64,000 nt of DNA from Candidatus Binatia bacterium (GCA_023150935.1 JAKLJW010000023.1:1-64000); one strand, 5' to 3'. Numbered from the stretch's first letter, positions 33,241 through 42,658 are shown. Notes: generated by a model not told the origin, from the letters alone. Translations and numbers: made by a program.

Positions 33241-34128
33241 CTACCGCGGCGTCGCCTCCGGCTCGGCGCGCCGCAGATACTCCACGATGGCCGCAGCCTG
33301 CGCTGCGGTTATGGTCCACCGAAAATGCGGCATCGTCGGCTTCTGCTGCCCCAGCATGTGCCAGATCGAAGCGCGCAGTTGCTCCGGATCGTGGGAGCTA
33401 AAGTAGTTCGCGTCGAATACGACGCGCGGCATACCCAGTGCCTCGGCAAGTCGCCCCTCGCCGCGCCCGTCGTCGCCGTGACAGGCAGTACAGTTGCGGT
33501 CCCAGCTCTCGAAACCGGGCGACAGCAGTCGTAGGAAGGCTGCCAGTGGCTCACCTTCGGCTTCAGGCAGTCGCGGCACCAGAGCCGGCATCTTCGCGTG
33601 CCCGCGACGAACCAGCGCTACCAGCGAATCCGGCCGGCCGACCGCCTCGAGGCGCACCGGCGTCAGGTCCGCGGAGCGGGCAACGCCGGCCGGCAGATCG
33701 CGCGGAGCCCGACCGTACGGCCCGTGGCAGATTTCGCAGCGGTCGAGGTATATTTCGCGCCCCACTTCGACCTGCGCCCAATCGATGGCCGGGAGCTTCT
33801 TCATGTAGGCGGCAATCGCCTCCACCTCGGCCGCCCGTGCCTGCAACGCCGGCAAGTCTACCCCGAGCTGGAGCGCGGCACCGTCGCGAATCCGCCGCAC
33901 CAGATCGGCAGTGGAGTACTTATCGAGAAACCCCTCGCGCAGATCGCGCGGACGGCTGGAAAACAACTCCGCATCGGGCCCGTCGCCGCGGCCGTCGGAA
34001 CCGTGGCAAGGAGCACAGTGACGGCGGTACAACCGCTCGCCGCTCGACTCGGCAGCCCCGGCGACGGAAGCCAGCACCACGAGCAGCAGCTCGATTGCGA
34101 GCATCCTCGGGTAAGAAACCTTGATCAT
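33241..34128 (-). CDS. Triheme cytochrome c, periplasmic
   Basis: A 295-residue secreted protein with a signal peptide (about residues 8-25) and three CxxCH heme sites: CAPCH (38-42), CEICH (131-135) and CTACH (213-217). Each lies in a cytochrome-c-like unit with a downstream Met that may be the sixth ligand (HAKMPAL and PTMPHF are visible). It probably carries electrons in the periplasm, but no oxidase or dehydrogenase is encoded nearby. It converges on the enhancer-binding-protein gene with 22 bp between. Confidence 0.88.
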   Translation of the reverse strand: MIKVSYPRMLAIELLLVVLASVAGAAESSGERLYRRHCAPCHGSDGRGDGPDAELFSSRPRDLREGFLDKYSTADLVRRIRDGAALQLGVDLPALQARAAEVEAIAAYMKKLPAIDWAQVEVGREIYLDRCEICHGPYGRAPRDLPAGVARSADLTPVRLEAVGRPDSLVALVRRGHAKMPALVPRLPEAEGEPLAAFLRLLSPGFESWDRNCTACHGDDGRGEGRLAEALGMPRVVFDANYFSSHDPEQLRASIWHMLGQQKPTMPHFRWTITAAQAAAIVEYLRRAEPEATPR

Positions 34129-34321
34129 GCTGCGGCCAGTTCATAGCTCAACTTAGCTGCACGCCGAAACACGACTCGCCGACACCGGAGCCGTCGGCGC
34201 GCGTCAAGCCCGCATCGCGGGAAGTCCAGCCGGATTCGTGCCGACGCGTCTTGGCACCGCCGGTGCCCCGTCATCCTTCGAAGCACACTTCCCTCTCGGT
34301 CTCTCCTTCTCCGTGGTAAGA

Positions 34322-34350
34322 TCGTTTCGGGACCTGGGATGACGAAACGA
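34322..34350. repeat. 8-bp inverted repeat upstream of the dockerin-like gene
   Basis: TCGTTTCG (34322-34329) and CGAAACGA (34343-34350) are exact reverse complements with a 13-nt spacer, ending 22 bp before the ATG at 34373. It is a possible operator or 5' UTR hairpin. The rest of the 244-bp gap shows no gene. Confidence 0.45.
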
Positions 34351-34372
34351 GGAACGTAGAAAGGGCCTTCAC

Positions 34373-34747
34373 ATGCACTACAGCCGTCTTTTCGTGGCAA
34401 TCGCGGCCATGTCGGCGCTTGCGCTTGCAGCATCGGCCTCGGTCGCCCAGTGCAATCCCACCTGCCAGGGGGACTTCAACTCCGACCAGCAGGTTACCGT
34501 CGACGAGATCCTGGTTGCGGTAAACAACGCCATGGGAAACTGCGGCGGATCGGCCGAGCAGCGGGGATGTCTCGCCTCGGGGGGCTCGGTTTCCACTACG
34601 CTGTGCTGTTCGAGCGCACCTGACTTCCCGGATATGTGCGAGATCGGCGCCTGCGGTTGCGCACCGATGTTCAGTCGCAATGTCCCCACTTGCGACTGTG
34701 GACTCGGCCGCTGCTTCAGTCGCGCGCAGCTTGCTTGCGTCCCGTAG
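34373..34747 (+). CDS. Secreted protein with dockerin-like calcium loop and Cys-rich domain
   Basis: A 124-residue protein: signal peptide MHYSRLFVAIAAMSALALAA ending near AQC, then CQGDFNSDQQVTVDEILVAV, a single dockerin/EF-hand-like loop of the GD-x-NxDxxVTxDE form, then a Cys-rich domain with ten cysteines (CCSS, CEIGACGC, CDCGLGRC). It is probably exported and disulfide-bonded. Such single loops recur in secreted proteins of environmental GC-rich bacteria. Function unknown. Confidence 0.75.
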   Translation: MHYSRLFVAIAAMSALALAASASVAQCNPTCQGDFNSDQQVTVDEILVAVNNAMGNCGGSAEQRGCLASGGSVSTTLCCSSAPDFPDMCEIGACGCAPMFSRNVPTCDCGLGRCFSRAQLACVP

Positions 34748-34754
34748 TCGTACG

Positions 34755-34771
34755 GCCGCCCCGGGGGCGGC
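34755..34771. terminator. GC-rich palindrome after the dockerin-like gene
   Basis: GCCGCCCC and GGGGCGGC surround one G, an 8-bp stem just after the stop codon at 34747. A loop of one base needs some opening, and no T-run follows, so it is only a possible terminator. Confidence 0.35.
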
Positions 34772-34939
34772 GCCGACCCGAGCGCAGCGGACTCGCGCCC
34801 CCGGGTGAGCCCGGCGCATCTTTTTCCGGCCGATCGCCACTTATCCCGTCATGTAGTCCCCGAACTGACCCGGAGTCCGGTTGCCGGAACCGTGTCGCAC
34901 AACTTCCGCAGCCAGCTTTGCCAGTATAGAAGAAGAGCA

Positions 34940-36118
34940 ATGACCGTCGCCGTCCAAGGAACAACCGATCCGCGGTTCGCCGCAGTGCAAGAGGTTTTTC
35001 GCGAGAACTTCGCGACCCGCGGCGAGGTCGGCGCGGCGCTGAGCGTGACCGTCGACGGGCGCACTGTGGTCGACCTGTGGGGCGGATACTCGGACCGGCG
35101 GACTCGAACCCCGTGGACGCCGGATACGTTGACGATGATCTTCTCAGCCACCAAAGGCGCGACGGCATTGTGCGCCCACGTGCTCGCGAGTCGCGGCCAC
35201 CTCGATCTCGACGCACCCGTGTGCCGCTACTGGCCGGAATTCGCCGCGGCTGGAAAAGAGCGGATCACCGTGGGCATGTTGCTCAATCACCAGGCGGGTC
35301 TTCCCGCCATAGCCCGCAATCTTCCCCCCGACGCCATCTTCGACTGGCCGACGCTGACCGAGGCTCTTGCCGAACAGCCACCCTACTGGGAACCCGGCAC
35401 GGCCCACGGCTATCACGCCATGACGTTCGGCTGGCTCGTCGGCGAGGTCGTTCGCCGCATCAGCGGCAAGACCGTCGGCACTTTCTTCCGCGACGAGATC
35501 GCCGCTCCACTCGGGCTCGATTTCTGGATCGGCCTGCCCGCAGAATACGAGCCCCGCGTCGCCCCGGTGCGCCTCCCACCACCACAGCGCAAGGCTTCAC
35601 CGCTTCTGGCCGCCATGCTCGACCGCGATTCCCTGACCTCGCGCACGTTCCTCAATCCCCGTGGCATGATGATGCCCGGCCAGGCCAACTCTCGCACTGT
35701 CCGCGCCGCCGAGGTACCCGCCGCCAACGGGATATGCACTGCGCGGGCTCTCGCCGGCATGTACGCACCGCTCGTCGCCGGAGGAAAGACCGGAGGCAAC
35801 CGCGAACTTGTCGGCCCGACCATCCTCGCCCGACTCGGCGTCGCCGAGTCGGAAGGTCCGGACCGAATCCTGTCCATCTCGACCCGCTTCACCGCGGGCT
35901 TCATCAAGACGACCGACAACGGCGACGAAGACAGCATACGCCTCGGACCCAACCCCGAGGCTTTCGGGCATTCGGGCGCCGGCGGCTCTCTGGGTTTCGC
36001 CGACCCGGTAGCCCGGGTGGCGTTCGGGTACGTCATGAATCAGATGGGCCCGGGACTCCTTCTCAACCCGCGCGGGCAACGGCTGGTGGAGGCGGTGTTT
36101 GAGGGCTTGGGGGCCTGA
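34940..36118 (+). CDS. Serine hydrolase of the beta-lactamase (class C/EstB-like) family
   Basis: A 392-residue protein with the penicillin-binding-fold motifs: S-x-x-K as SATK (Ser69-Lys72), Tyr158 in the second motif (GYHAM) and a third motif HSGAGG near residue 340. No signal peptide is seen with the ATG at 34940, so a cytosolic EstB-like esterase is more likely than a beta-lactamase. The upstream open frame lacks coding character. The physiological substrate is unknown. Confidence 0.85.
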   Translation: MTVAVQGTTDPRFAAVQEVFRENFATRGEVGAALSVTVDGRTVVDLWGGYSDRRTRTPWTPDTLTMIFSATKGATALCAHVLASRGHLDLDAPVCRYWPEFAAAGKERITVGMLLNHQAGLPAIARNLPPDAIFDWPTLTEALAEQPPYWEPGTAHGYHAMTFGWLVGEVVRRISGKTVGTFFRDEIAAPLGLDFWIGLPAEYEPRVAPVRLPPPQRKASPLLAAMLDRDSLTSRTFLNPRGMMMPGQANSRTVRAAEVPAANGICTARALAGMYAPLVAGGKTGGNRELVGPTILARLGVAESEGPDRILSISTRFTAGFIKTTDNGDEDSIRLGPNPEAFGHSGAGGSLGFADPVARVAFGYVMNQMGPGLLLNPRGQRLVEAVFEGLGA

Positions 36119-36163
36119 GGGCCTCGGGGAGACGGGGGCGCCTCCGTCCGACAGCTCAACTGC

Positions 36164-36187
36164 TTGACGGTGTAAGGCCTTAAGGCC
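36164..36187 (+). promoter_or_regulatory. Possible promoter/operator before the FG-GAP gene
   Basis: TTGACG (-35-like) at 36164 is followed within the spacer by the 12-bp palindrome GGCCTTAAGGCC (36176-36187). It is 137 bp upstream of the start at 36325. No clear -10 was found, so this is weak. The remaining 207-bp gap shows no gene. Confidence 0.25.
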
Positions 36188-36324
36188 ACCTGGTCTCGTC
36201 CCCGCGTGCCTTCGTCGCTACTTACGGCTGGGAAAACTCCGCGCCACTATGGTACCGCTGGTGTAGTCACCTGCCCTTGGGCGCCGACTCGATAGCCCTA
36301 AGAACTCTCGGAAATCGACCCTTC

Positions 36325-38388
36325 ATGCTACGTCCTCCTCTCTTAACGATCCGCACCGCACTGCTCGCCCTGGCGTGTGCGGCCACGGCGTTGCCTGCGG
36401 TTGCCGACATCTCCTTCGTCACACGGCAAGATTATCCGGCCGGCTCCGGCCCCACCGCCGCCGTGGCAACCCACCTCAACGACGATCGGCAGCCAGACCT
36501 GGTCGTCATAGACAGTCGCGGACTCCTCACGCTGCTGGGCGTGCAGCCATCTGGGTTTTCGACTCCGACCTTGCTGCGCATGACACCGCCTCCCGAGGCA
36601 ATCGCCGTCGCTGACTTCAACGGCGACGGACGGGCCGATGTCGTGGCGGGTGGCAACGACGCAGCAGTAACGCTCCATCCGGGCGACGGGACCGGCGGGT
36701 TCGTGACGGCGCGGAGTTTCCCGGTCTCGGCGGCCGTGTCGGCGATGGCGGTCATTGACGCCAACGGGGACCCGAGCCTCGACCTCATCATCGGACATCA
36801 AGCGGGTTTGTCTCTCCTGCTGAACGACGGTCGTGGGGGGTTCACGAAGCCACGTGAGCTACTGACCGGGTTCCGCGTACGTACAGTCGTCACCGGCGAC
36901 TTCAGCGGCGACGGGCGCACAGACGCGGTGGTGACCGACCCGGAGCGCAACGCCGTCATCGTCCTGGTCGCTACAAAGGCCGGCGATTTCGACGCCCGAC
37001 CCCACACTGCAGCCGGCGCCGGTCCGCGCCGGGCCGTCGCAGCAGACCTCAATCATGATGGCCGTCTCGATCTCGCACTGCTCGACGACCGCGGCGTCGT
37101 CGTTCTGGCCGGCGACGGCACCGGCGGCTTCAGCAACTCACAGTTGGTCTGGCGTGACGATCGCCTGCGCGGCCTCGCGGCAGCGGACCTCAACGGTGAC
37201 GGCCGGCAGGATCTGGCTGTCGTCGATCCCCGCCGCAACCTTGTCCTGGCATTGTTCGGCGCCGCGGACGGGACGTTCCTTAGCGGGCCACTCATGAGTG
37301 TGGGCGCGGGTGCGGAAGCGCTTCTTGCCGCCGATGTCACCGGTGACCGCTACGTCGATCTGGTGGCGTTCAACCGCGGTGGCGACTCGCTCACCCTCTT
37401 GAAAGCCCTGGGCCGCGGGCGCTTCGCCGGCCCACCGTTGCTCGACACCAGTGGCGACCCAGTCGCTGCCACCCTAGCGGACTTCGACAATGACTCGCAC
37501 CTCGATGCCGCGGTTGCAAGTCAGGGGACGGACACGGTTCACGTCCTTCTCGGTGACGGCGCGGGTAATTTTACCCCTCGCGCAACGGCGCGAGTCGGTC
37601 GTGAACCACGCGCACTGACGGCAGCCGACTTCGATGCCGACGGCTGGCTCGACCTGGCGGTGGTCGGGTTTGCTTCCGATGACGTCGCCGTGCTCGCGGG
37701 CACTGGCGGGGGGGCGTTTACAGCGCCGGTGCTCGTTGGTGTCGGCGTCGGGCCCACCGACCTGGCTACCGGCGACTGGAACGGCGACGGTCACCTCGAT
37801 CTCGCCGTCGCCAACAGCATTTCCGACAGCCTTTCACTGGCGTTCGGCGACGGTCGCGGCCGTTTCACCGAGGTACAGAGCTTCCCGGTTGTACCGCGGC
37901 CCACATTTCTCATCACCGGCGACTTGAACGCCGACCGGCGCGCCGACCTGGTGATCGGAGCGCGACACTCGGATCAGGTATCGATTCTGAAAACCGCGAA
38001 GGCGGGGTTCACTCCGCCCGCACCCGGAGATCTTGGCGGTCGGGTTAGACCGTCGGTTTCCGAGGATTTCAACCTCGACGGGGTGATCGATCTTGTCGTC
38101 AGTGAAACCACGGGCGATGATCTGTCGATCCTGCCGGGACACGGCGACGGCAAGTTCGGCGAGCCCGTGCGCTTGCCGGTCGCTCGGCAGCCGATGGCGG
38201 CAGCCGCGGGCGATGTCAACGGCGATCGCCTCCCCGACCTGCTCGTCATCAGCCGCGGCACAAGAACGGTAGCGATGCTGCTCAACGACAGCCGGTCTTC
38301 GTCAAAGCGACCGCTCGCCACCGCCCTGCCGGCGGAAACCGCGGCGCACGTCACGGACCCATGGGAGCGAGCGGCGGTAGGATGGTGA
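36325..38388 (+). CDS. Exported FG-GAP/VCBS repeat protein
   Basis: A 687-residue protein with a signal peptide (MLRPPLLTIRTALLALACAA, cleavage near AVA/D). The rest is a run of about 12 repeats of 45-55 residues, each with a DxNxDGxxD calcium-loop motif such as DFNGDGRADVV, DLNGDGRQDLAVV and DVNGDRLPDLLV. This is the FG-GAP/VCBS beta-propeller seen in integrin-like and surface proteins. The start at 36325 is chosen because the signal peptide begins there. It is likely extracellular, with a role in adhesion or binding. Confidence 0.88.
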   Translation: MLRPPLLTIRTALLALACAATALPAVADISFVTRQDYPAGSGPTAAVATHLNDDRQPDLVVIDSRGLLTLLGVQPSGFSTPTLLRMTPPPEAIAVADFNGDGRADVVAGGNDAAVTLHPGDGTGGFVTARSFPVSAAVSAMAVIDANGDPSLDLIIGHQAGLSLLLNDGRGGFTKPRELLTGFRVRTVVTGDFSGDGRTDAVVTDPERNAVIVLVATKAGDFDARPHTAAGAGPRRAVAADLNHDGRLDLALLDDRGVVVLAGDGTGGFSNSQLVWRDDRLRGLAAADLNGDGRQDLAVVDPRRNLVLALFGAADGTFLSGPLMSVGAGAEALLAADVTGDRYVDLVAFNRGGDSLTLLKALGRGRFAGPPLLDTSGDPVAATLADFDNDSHLDAAVASQGTDTVHVLLGDGAGNFTPRATARVGREPRALTAADFDADGWLDLAVVGFASDDVAVLAGTGGGAFTAPVLVGVGVGPTDLATGDWNGDGHLDLAVANSISDSLSLAFGDGRGRFTEVQSFPVVPRPTFLITGDLNADRRADLVIGARHSDQVSILKTAKAGFTPPAPGDLGGRVRPSVSEDFNLDGVIDLVVSETTGDDLSILPGHGDGKFGEPVRLPVARQPMAAAAGDVNGDRLPDLLVISRGTRTVAMLLNDSRSSSKRPLATALPAETAAHVTDPWERAAVGW

Positions 38389-38869
38389 CGACGAGCCGGC
38401 GGGCCGGCGCGATCGCCCGACAGCCCAACAGTCTGACAACCCGCCTTGAGGACCGCGTCAGTTACACCGGATAGAGTGGGCGTCGCCGGCACAGGCTTTA
38501 TCTTGCGTTGTGAAGCCGGCGACCAGCGTGACCACGACAACGACTTGCCTACGCCTGGCGATGCTTGACACGACAGACCTGCTTCCCGGGCCGCTGGCGT
38601 TACAGGCCCCTGAAAATGCGTACCCGGGTCGCTTCGCGAATGTCAATCGGCAACTCCGATCCGACATAACCTTCGAGCGCCGGCCGGTTCTCCGCTTCAT
38701 CCGGCAGCGATCGAGATCCGCAGGAGATCGGCTTTCCAAGAGGTCGGCGAAGGCATGGTCGCGAGGGCGGAGACGTTATGACCGAGTCATGTCGTTCCAA
38801 TCGAACCGCGCCGAGAACTATTCGGAGGGCGTTGCCTCCTGCTTGCCGCCGGCGATAGATAGTCTTCCC
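38389..38869. other. 481-bp intergenic stretch without a convincing gene
   Basis: The frame of the next gene is open back to 38510 but the translation is Arg- and Thr-rich without protein character. The stretch contains a 9-bp inverted repeat, GTCGCCGGC (38482-38490) and GCCGGCGAC (38515-38523), spacer 24 nt, which could be an RNA hairpin. No tRNA, terminator or promoter was recognised. Confidence 0.5.
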
Positions 38870-39337
38870 ATGAGCCTCAGCGGCGCGCAGATGTTCACCA
38901 CCGAGGTGCTGGCCTCGGTCCCGCTCTGTTTTGCGACGATTACCGACTTCGAGCGCTACCCTGCATGGTTCTCCGCCGTCGCCGCGGCGCGCGTCCTGGA
39001 ACGCTACCGCAATGGACTCGGCAAACGCGTCGAGTTCACCGCCGACCTGCGCCTGAAATCCATTCGCTACGTCCTCGCCTACAAGTACGACAAACCACGG
39101 GCACTGTCGTGGGAATCCATCGGCGGCGACGTCGAATCGATCCAGGGCGACTACCAATTCGAAAAGATCACCCCCAGCATCACCCGCGCCACCTGCCGGC
39201 AGGAAATCGCACTGGGCTTCTGGGTCCCCGGACCAGTCCGCAAGATCATGGAGGGCCAGGCCCTGCGGCAGTCGGTTCTCGAGCTCAAGGTCGCGGCGGA
39301 GGCCGCCGCCCTCCGAGCCGACAAACCCGGCCGGTAG
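38870..39337 (+). CDS. SRPBCC (polyketide cyclase/START-like) protein
   Basis: A 155-residue protein with the helix-grip fold pattern: FTTEVLASVPLCFATITDFERYPAWF at the start, the strand LGKRVEFTADLRLK, SWESIGGDVESIQGDYQF and the long C-terminal helix. Such domains bind hydrophobic ligands; some act on ubiquinone or lipid trafficking. The exact ligand is unknown. The ATG at 38870 fits the fold start; upstream in-frame codons look non-coding. Confidence 0.82.
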   Translation: MSLSGAQMFTTEVLASVPLCFATITDFERYPAWFSAVAAARVLERYRNGLGKRVEFTADLRLKSIRYVLAYKYDKPRALSWESIGGDVESIQGDYQFEKITPSITRATCRQEIALGFWVPGPVRKIMEGQALRQSVLELKVAAEAAALRADKPGR

Positions 39338-39424
39338 GCAGTCGTCGTTCCCTACTCTCCAATCGTCCCACGACCAACGATTCCAGCGCTGGCTTGCACC
39401 GCGCGCTTCCGGTAGCGTCCAGGC

Positions 39425-40717
39425 ATGCTGCTTTGGTCCAACGCCGCCGCCCAGGTGCGCAGCGTCCGGAGGTTGTTGGTCGGCCTGTTCTTCGCCAACT
39501 TCTTCCGATTGTTGCTCGTCGCGGTAAGCGCCGCGCAGTGGGGAATGGCATGGTGGCTCTTCCCCGGCGCGATCGGCAGTTTGCCGGTCGCCGCGCAACT
39601 GGCCGCGCCAGTCGGCGTCTACGGATTCAACCTCGCCCTCGCCTCCCGCACACGGCGTGAACGCCGTGTGCACAGCCCGACTAATGCTCTGCCCCGCCTG
39701 TACTACGCCGCGGCTTTCACTTGCCTCTTCTGCTGCCTTTTCCTTGCGAGCACGGGGGTGCTCTGGATCTCCGCCCGTACAGTGCTCGGCGCCGTCGCCA
39801 CGCAGGCACGCGGCGCCACCGTGGGAGTCGAAATGGACCGCAACCTGGACAGCGGATTTCGCTGGTTCGCCAATGCCGGGGTGGCCGCAATCGCCCTCGC
39901 CTTCCTCTATGGTTACACCGTCGGCCAACGCCGGCTGACGGTTCGCCACGTACCTGTGCTCAGCAGGCGGCTACCGGCCGCCCTCGACGGTCTCCGCATC
40001 GCGCAGATCAGCGACATCCACATCGGCCAGAACCTCCGCCGCCGCGAACTCATGAACTTCGTCGCGCGGGTCAACGAGCTGGACGCCGACATCGTGTGCG
40101 TCACTGGCGACATCGCCGACTCTCCGTTGGCCGATCTCGAAAGCTTTCTGCCCATTCTAGCCGGTCTCGATGCACGCCGCGGGGTGCTGGCTATCCTCGG
40201 CAACCACGATCACTACGCCGGCGCCGATCGCGTGGAAGCCGCGCTGCGCCGCCTGACACGGTTCGTGGTGCTTCGCGACCAATCCGCCACGATACAGCTC
40301 AGGCAAACGCGCTTGCACGTCATTGGCCTCGACGACCGCGGTCGCGACTGGGCCCGCGGTGTCCACGAAGCCACCGCACTCGCCACGGCAATCGAGGCGG
40401 TGCCGGCCGGCGAACCTGTCCTGCTGCTCTGTCACCGACCCGACATCTTCCCCCAGGCCGCCGCTCGCGGAGTGGCGCTAACACTTGCGGGACATACGCA
40501 TGGCGGGCAGATCGGCATCCCGTGGTTCAATGGACGGGTTCGCAACCTTGCCGAACTGGTTACCCGGTTCGATCGCGGTTTATTCGAACACAACGGCAGC
40601 TTCCTTTACGTCAACTGCGGCCTCGGCGTCACCGCCCAGCGCATCCGGCTGAGCACGCCGCGGGAGATCACGCTCCTCGAGCTACGCCACCCCGACACCC
40701 GGCGGAGCGAGGCCTGA
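39425..40717 (+). CDS. Membrane-bound metallophosphoesterase (calcineurin-like)
   Basis: A 430-residue protein with four predicted membrane segments in residues 15-165 and a C-terminal calcineurin-like phosphoesterase domain (from about 180). The metal motifs are clear: AQISDIHIGQN, DIVCVTGDIAD, AILGNHDHYAG, LLCHRP and LAGHTHGGQIG. This topology resembles YkuE/YaeI-type enzymes, some of which hydrolyse lipid pyrophosphates such as UDP-diacylglucosamine; the substrate here is not known. The domain probably faces the cytoplasm or membrane surface. Confidence 0.87.
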   Translation: MLLWSNAAAQVRSVRRLLVGLFFANFFRLLLVAVSAAQWGMAWWLFPGAIGSLPVAAQLAAPVGVYGFNLALASRTRRERRVHSPTNALPRLYYAAAFTCLFCCLFLASTGVLWISARTVLGAVATQARGATVGVEMDRNLDSGFRWFANAGVAAIALAFLYGYTVGQRRLTVRHVPVLSRRLPAALDGLRIAQISDIHIGQNLRRRELMNFVARVNELDADIVCVTGDIADSPLADLESFLPILAGLDARRGVLAILGNHDHYAGADRVEAALRRLTRFVVLRDQSATIQLRQTRLHVIGLDDRGRDWARGVHEATALATAIEAVPAGEPVLLLCHRPDIFPQAAARGVALTLAGHTHGGQIGIPWFNGRVRNLAELVTRFDRGLFEHNGSFLYVNCGLGVTAQRIRLSTPREITLLELRHPDTRRSEA

Positions 40718-40760
40718 AAACAGTGCACGTACGCGGGCCGGAGAAGATCCCGCGAGAATG

Positions 40761-41339
40761 CTAGCCGCCTCGCGGCGTAACCGGACGTGCGACCGCACCT
40801 CGCCCTCGCTGGCGTTCGATCGCGAGGGCGTGCTCGGCAACCAGCCCATCGGGGCAGAGAAACAGAAACGCTTTCGCCGCTATGACGGCGACACACAGAT
40901 CGTCGAAGAAGCCGAACCAGTCGCCGTCGAGCGGAGTGAAATAGGACCACTCGACGAATGGATCGTAAGGGAACAACCAGTAGACCAAACCCAGCACCAG
41001 AATACCGCGCGCCGCCGCCGGTGTTCGCCGGTCCCGTGCCAGGCGGAAGAACGTCCGTACCCCGTGAACGGAGTAGCGCAGGACCTCGACCGAGCCGCGC
41101 AAAGCGAACATGCGGCGATCGAGTACAGACGCCACGGCCACCACGAGGCAATATCCGACGACCGAAGCGACCACCCACAACCAGAGCGCCCCGACTTCGG
41201 CAAACACCATCATCAGCCGCTCCAACGTTCTGTCGGCGCGCGTAACGCTGCGCTGCATCTCGCGGTCGATGGCCGGCTGTGCTGCAGCACGCGCAGCCAC
41301 CGTCCACGCGCCTCCGCATATCGAACCAAGGCGCCACAC
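40761..41339 (-). CDS. DUF1232 (YkvA-like) membrane protein
   Basis: A protein of about 192 residues with two hydrophobic segments (about 50-75 and 120-165). The C-terminal part has the DUF1232 pattern: ARDRRTPAAARGILVLGLVYWLFPYDPF and FFDDLCVAVIAAKAFL. The family has no known function. Start is uncertain: GTG at 41339 has GGAGGAAA just upstream, while ATG at 41258 or 41366 is possible. It converges on the phosphoesterase gene (43 bp apart) and its start lies 104 bp from the divergent SIMPL gene. Confidence 0.75.
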   Translation of the reverse strand: MWRLGSICGGAWTVAARAAAQPAIDREMQRSVTRADRTLERLMMVFAEVGALWLWVVASVVGYCLVVAVASVLDRRMFALRGSVEVLRYSVHGVRTFFRLARDRRTPAAARGILVLGLVYWLFPYDPFVEWSYFTPLDGDWFGFFDDLCVAVIAAKAFLFLCPDGLVAEHALAIERQRGRGAVARPVTPRGG

Positions 41340-41430
41340 CGCTTTCCTCCGGCAGTTCCGCCTCATGGGCCCGTCAGCTAGACTCACGCCTACGCCGACG
41401 GCGGCAGAACTGCAAACGGTCCTACGTGAG

Positions 41431-41437
41431 AAAGGAG
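41431..41437 (+). promoter_or_regulatory. Ribosome-binding site of the SIMPL-domain gene
   Basis: AAAGGAG, 6 nt before the ATG at 41444; it decides that start against an in-frame open stretch back to 41279. Confidence 0.8.
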
Positions 41438-41443
41438 CCTCGT

Positions 41444-42175
41444 ATGCGCCACCCTGACGGCCTGACCTTAACCGGCGCCGCCGTGTTCTTTGCCCTGAGC
41501 GTCGCCGGCACGGCGCCGGGGCAGGAAGCCGGGACGTCCTCGCGCCGAACCGTCTCGGTGACCGGCCATGGAGAGGTCGATGCCACCCCGGACCTGGCGG
41601 TGATCAGCTTCGCCATCGAAACCACGGGCACCAAGGCCGCGGACGCCATCGCCGACAATGCCCGGCGGGCGGACGCCGTGATCAAGGCCGTCCGCAGCAC
41701 CCTGGGCAAGGACGATCGTGTCGCCACCACGCGTTATTCGCTCGAACCCCGCTACGAACAAACCCGCCGCGGAGAAGGGGAACAGCCCCGTATCGTCGGT
41801 TACGTGGCGCGCAACGAAGTGCGGGTGGAGACCCGCGCTGTCGACGCCCTCGGCAGCCTCATCGATACCGCGACGGCAGCCGGCGCCAACCGCGTCGCCA
41901 ACCTGCAGTTCACGCTGAGCAAGAAGAACGAACACCAGGGTGCGGCCATCGAGGGTGCCGCCACCGACGCACGTGCGCAGGCCGAGAGCATCGCCCGAGG
42001 CCTCGGTGTCAAGCTCATCCGCATCGTCGCCGCCACCACCAGCAGCGGCCCGGTGGTCCCGATGCGCCGCTTCGACTACGGCATGATGGCCGCCGAGGCT
42101 CGATCTCCGACCCCGATCGAACCCGGCACGGTCAGCGTGTCGGCAACGCTGACCGTGACCTGGGAGATCGAGTAA
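41444..42175 (+). CDS. SIMPL-domain (DUF541) periplasmic protein
   Basis: A 243-residue protein with a signal peptide (about residues 8-27, ending near GQE) and one SIMPL domain: RRTVSVTGHGEVDATPDLAVI, VTRY-like ATTRYSLEPRYE, the LGSLIDTATAAGANRV segment and the C-terminal SVSATLTVTWEIE. Members include outer-membrane and periplasmic proteins tied to oxidative stress (YggE). Molecular activity is not established. The gene is alone on its strand. Confidence 0.85.
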   Translation: MRHPDGLTLTGAAVFFALSVAGTAPGQEAGTSSRRTVSVTGHGEVDATPDLAVISFAIETTGTKAADAIADNARRADAVIKAVRSTLGKDDRVATTRYSLEPRYEQTRRGEGEQPRIVGYVARNEVRVETRAVDALGSLIDTATAAGANRVANLQFTLSKKNEHQGAAIEGAATDARAQAESIARGLGVKLIRIVAATTSSGPVVPMRRFDYGMMAAEARSPTPIEPGTVSVSATLTVTWEIE

Positions 42176-42340
42176 GGGCTGGCCGGGCGATCGATGAACG
42201 CTCACCTGGGCAGACGACGGCCGCCGTTCGCCGGTCGCCTTCGACCGCCCAGGAAGGACCAACCGCCGATCGCCGGTCGTGGTTCATCGGTCCGGCGACC
42301 AGCGGTTGCAAACTCTCATCCGGCGGCTCATCCTGCACGT

Positions 42341-42658
42341 ATGAACACTCCCGCGTTATGGGGTCTGGCCGTAGTGACCGCCGCGGTCCTCCATCTGCCA
42401 GCCACCACCGCCACCGCCGAATCCCCGGCTCGAGTCGGGCCGCCGGCACAGATCGACGTGAACCGACCCCAGACGCCGTTCGATTGCGACCTCCCCATCG
42501 GCATCAACTGGTACGGTTCGACGAAACGCTGCTTGCAGTACATGTGCGGCGACAGGAACGTTTACAATCAGTGGATCTTCGACCAGGACAACCGGCGGCG
42601 CAGGAATCCCTGTTACGGGCAGAGTCCGACCGACTTCGGCGAGGAGTTCCAGCACTAG
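42341..42658 (+). CDS. Small secreted hypothetical protein
   Basis: A 105-residue protein with a signal peptide (WGLAVVTAAVLHLPATTATA) and a short mature part with five cysteines (FDCDLP, KRCLQYMCGD, RRNPCYG). No family recognised. The ATG at 42341 places the signal peptide at the start; codons upstream from 42194 look non-coding. Confidence 0.6.
   Translation: MNTPALWGLAVVTAAVLHLPATTATAESPARVGPPAQIDVNRPQTPFDCDLPIGINWYGSTKRCLQYMCGDRNVYNQWIFDQDNRRRRNPCYGQSPTDFGEEFQH

Noticed and set aside
38600-39949. 449-codon minus-strand open frame over the SRPBCC and phosphoesterase genes
   Set aside because: It opposes two genes with recognisable motifs and has no domain of its own.
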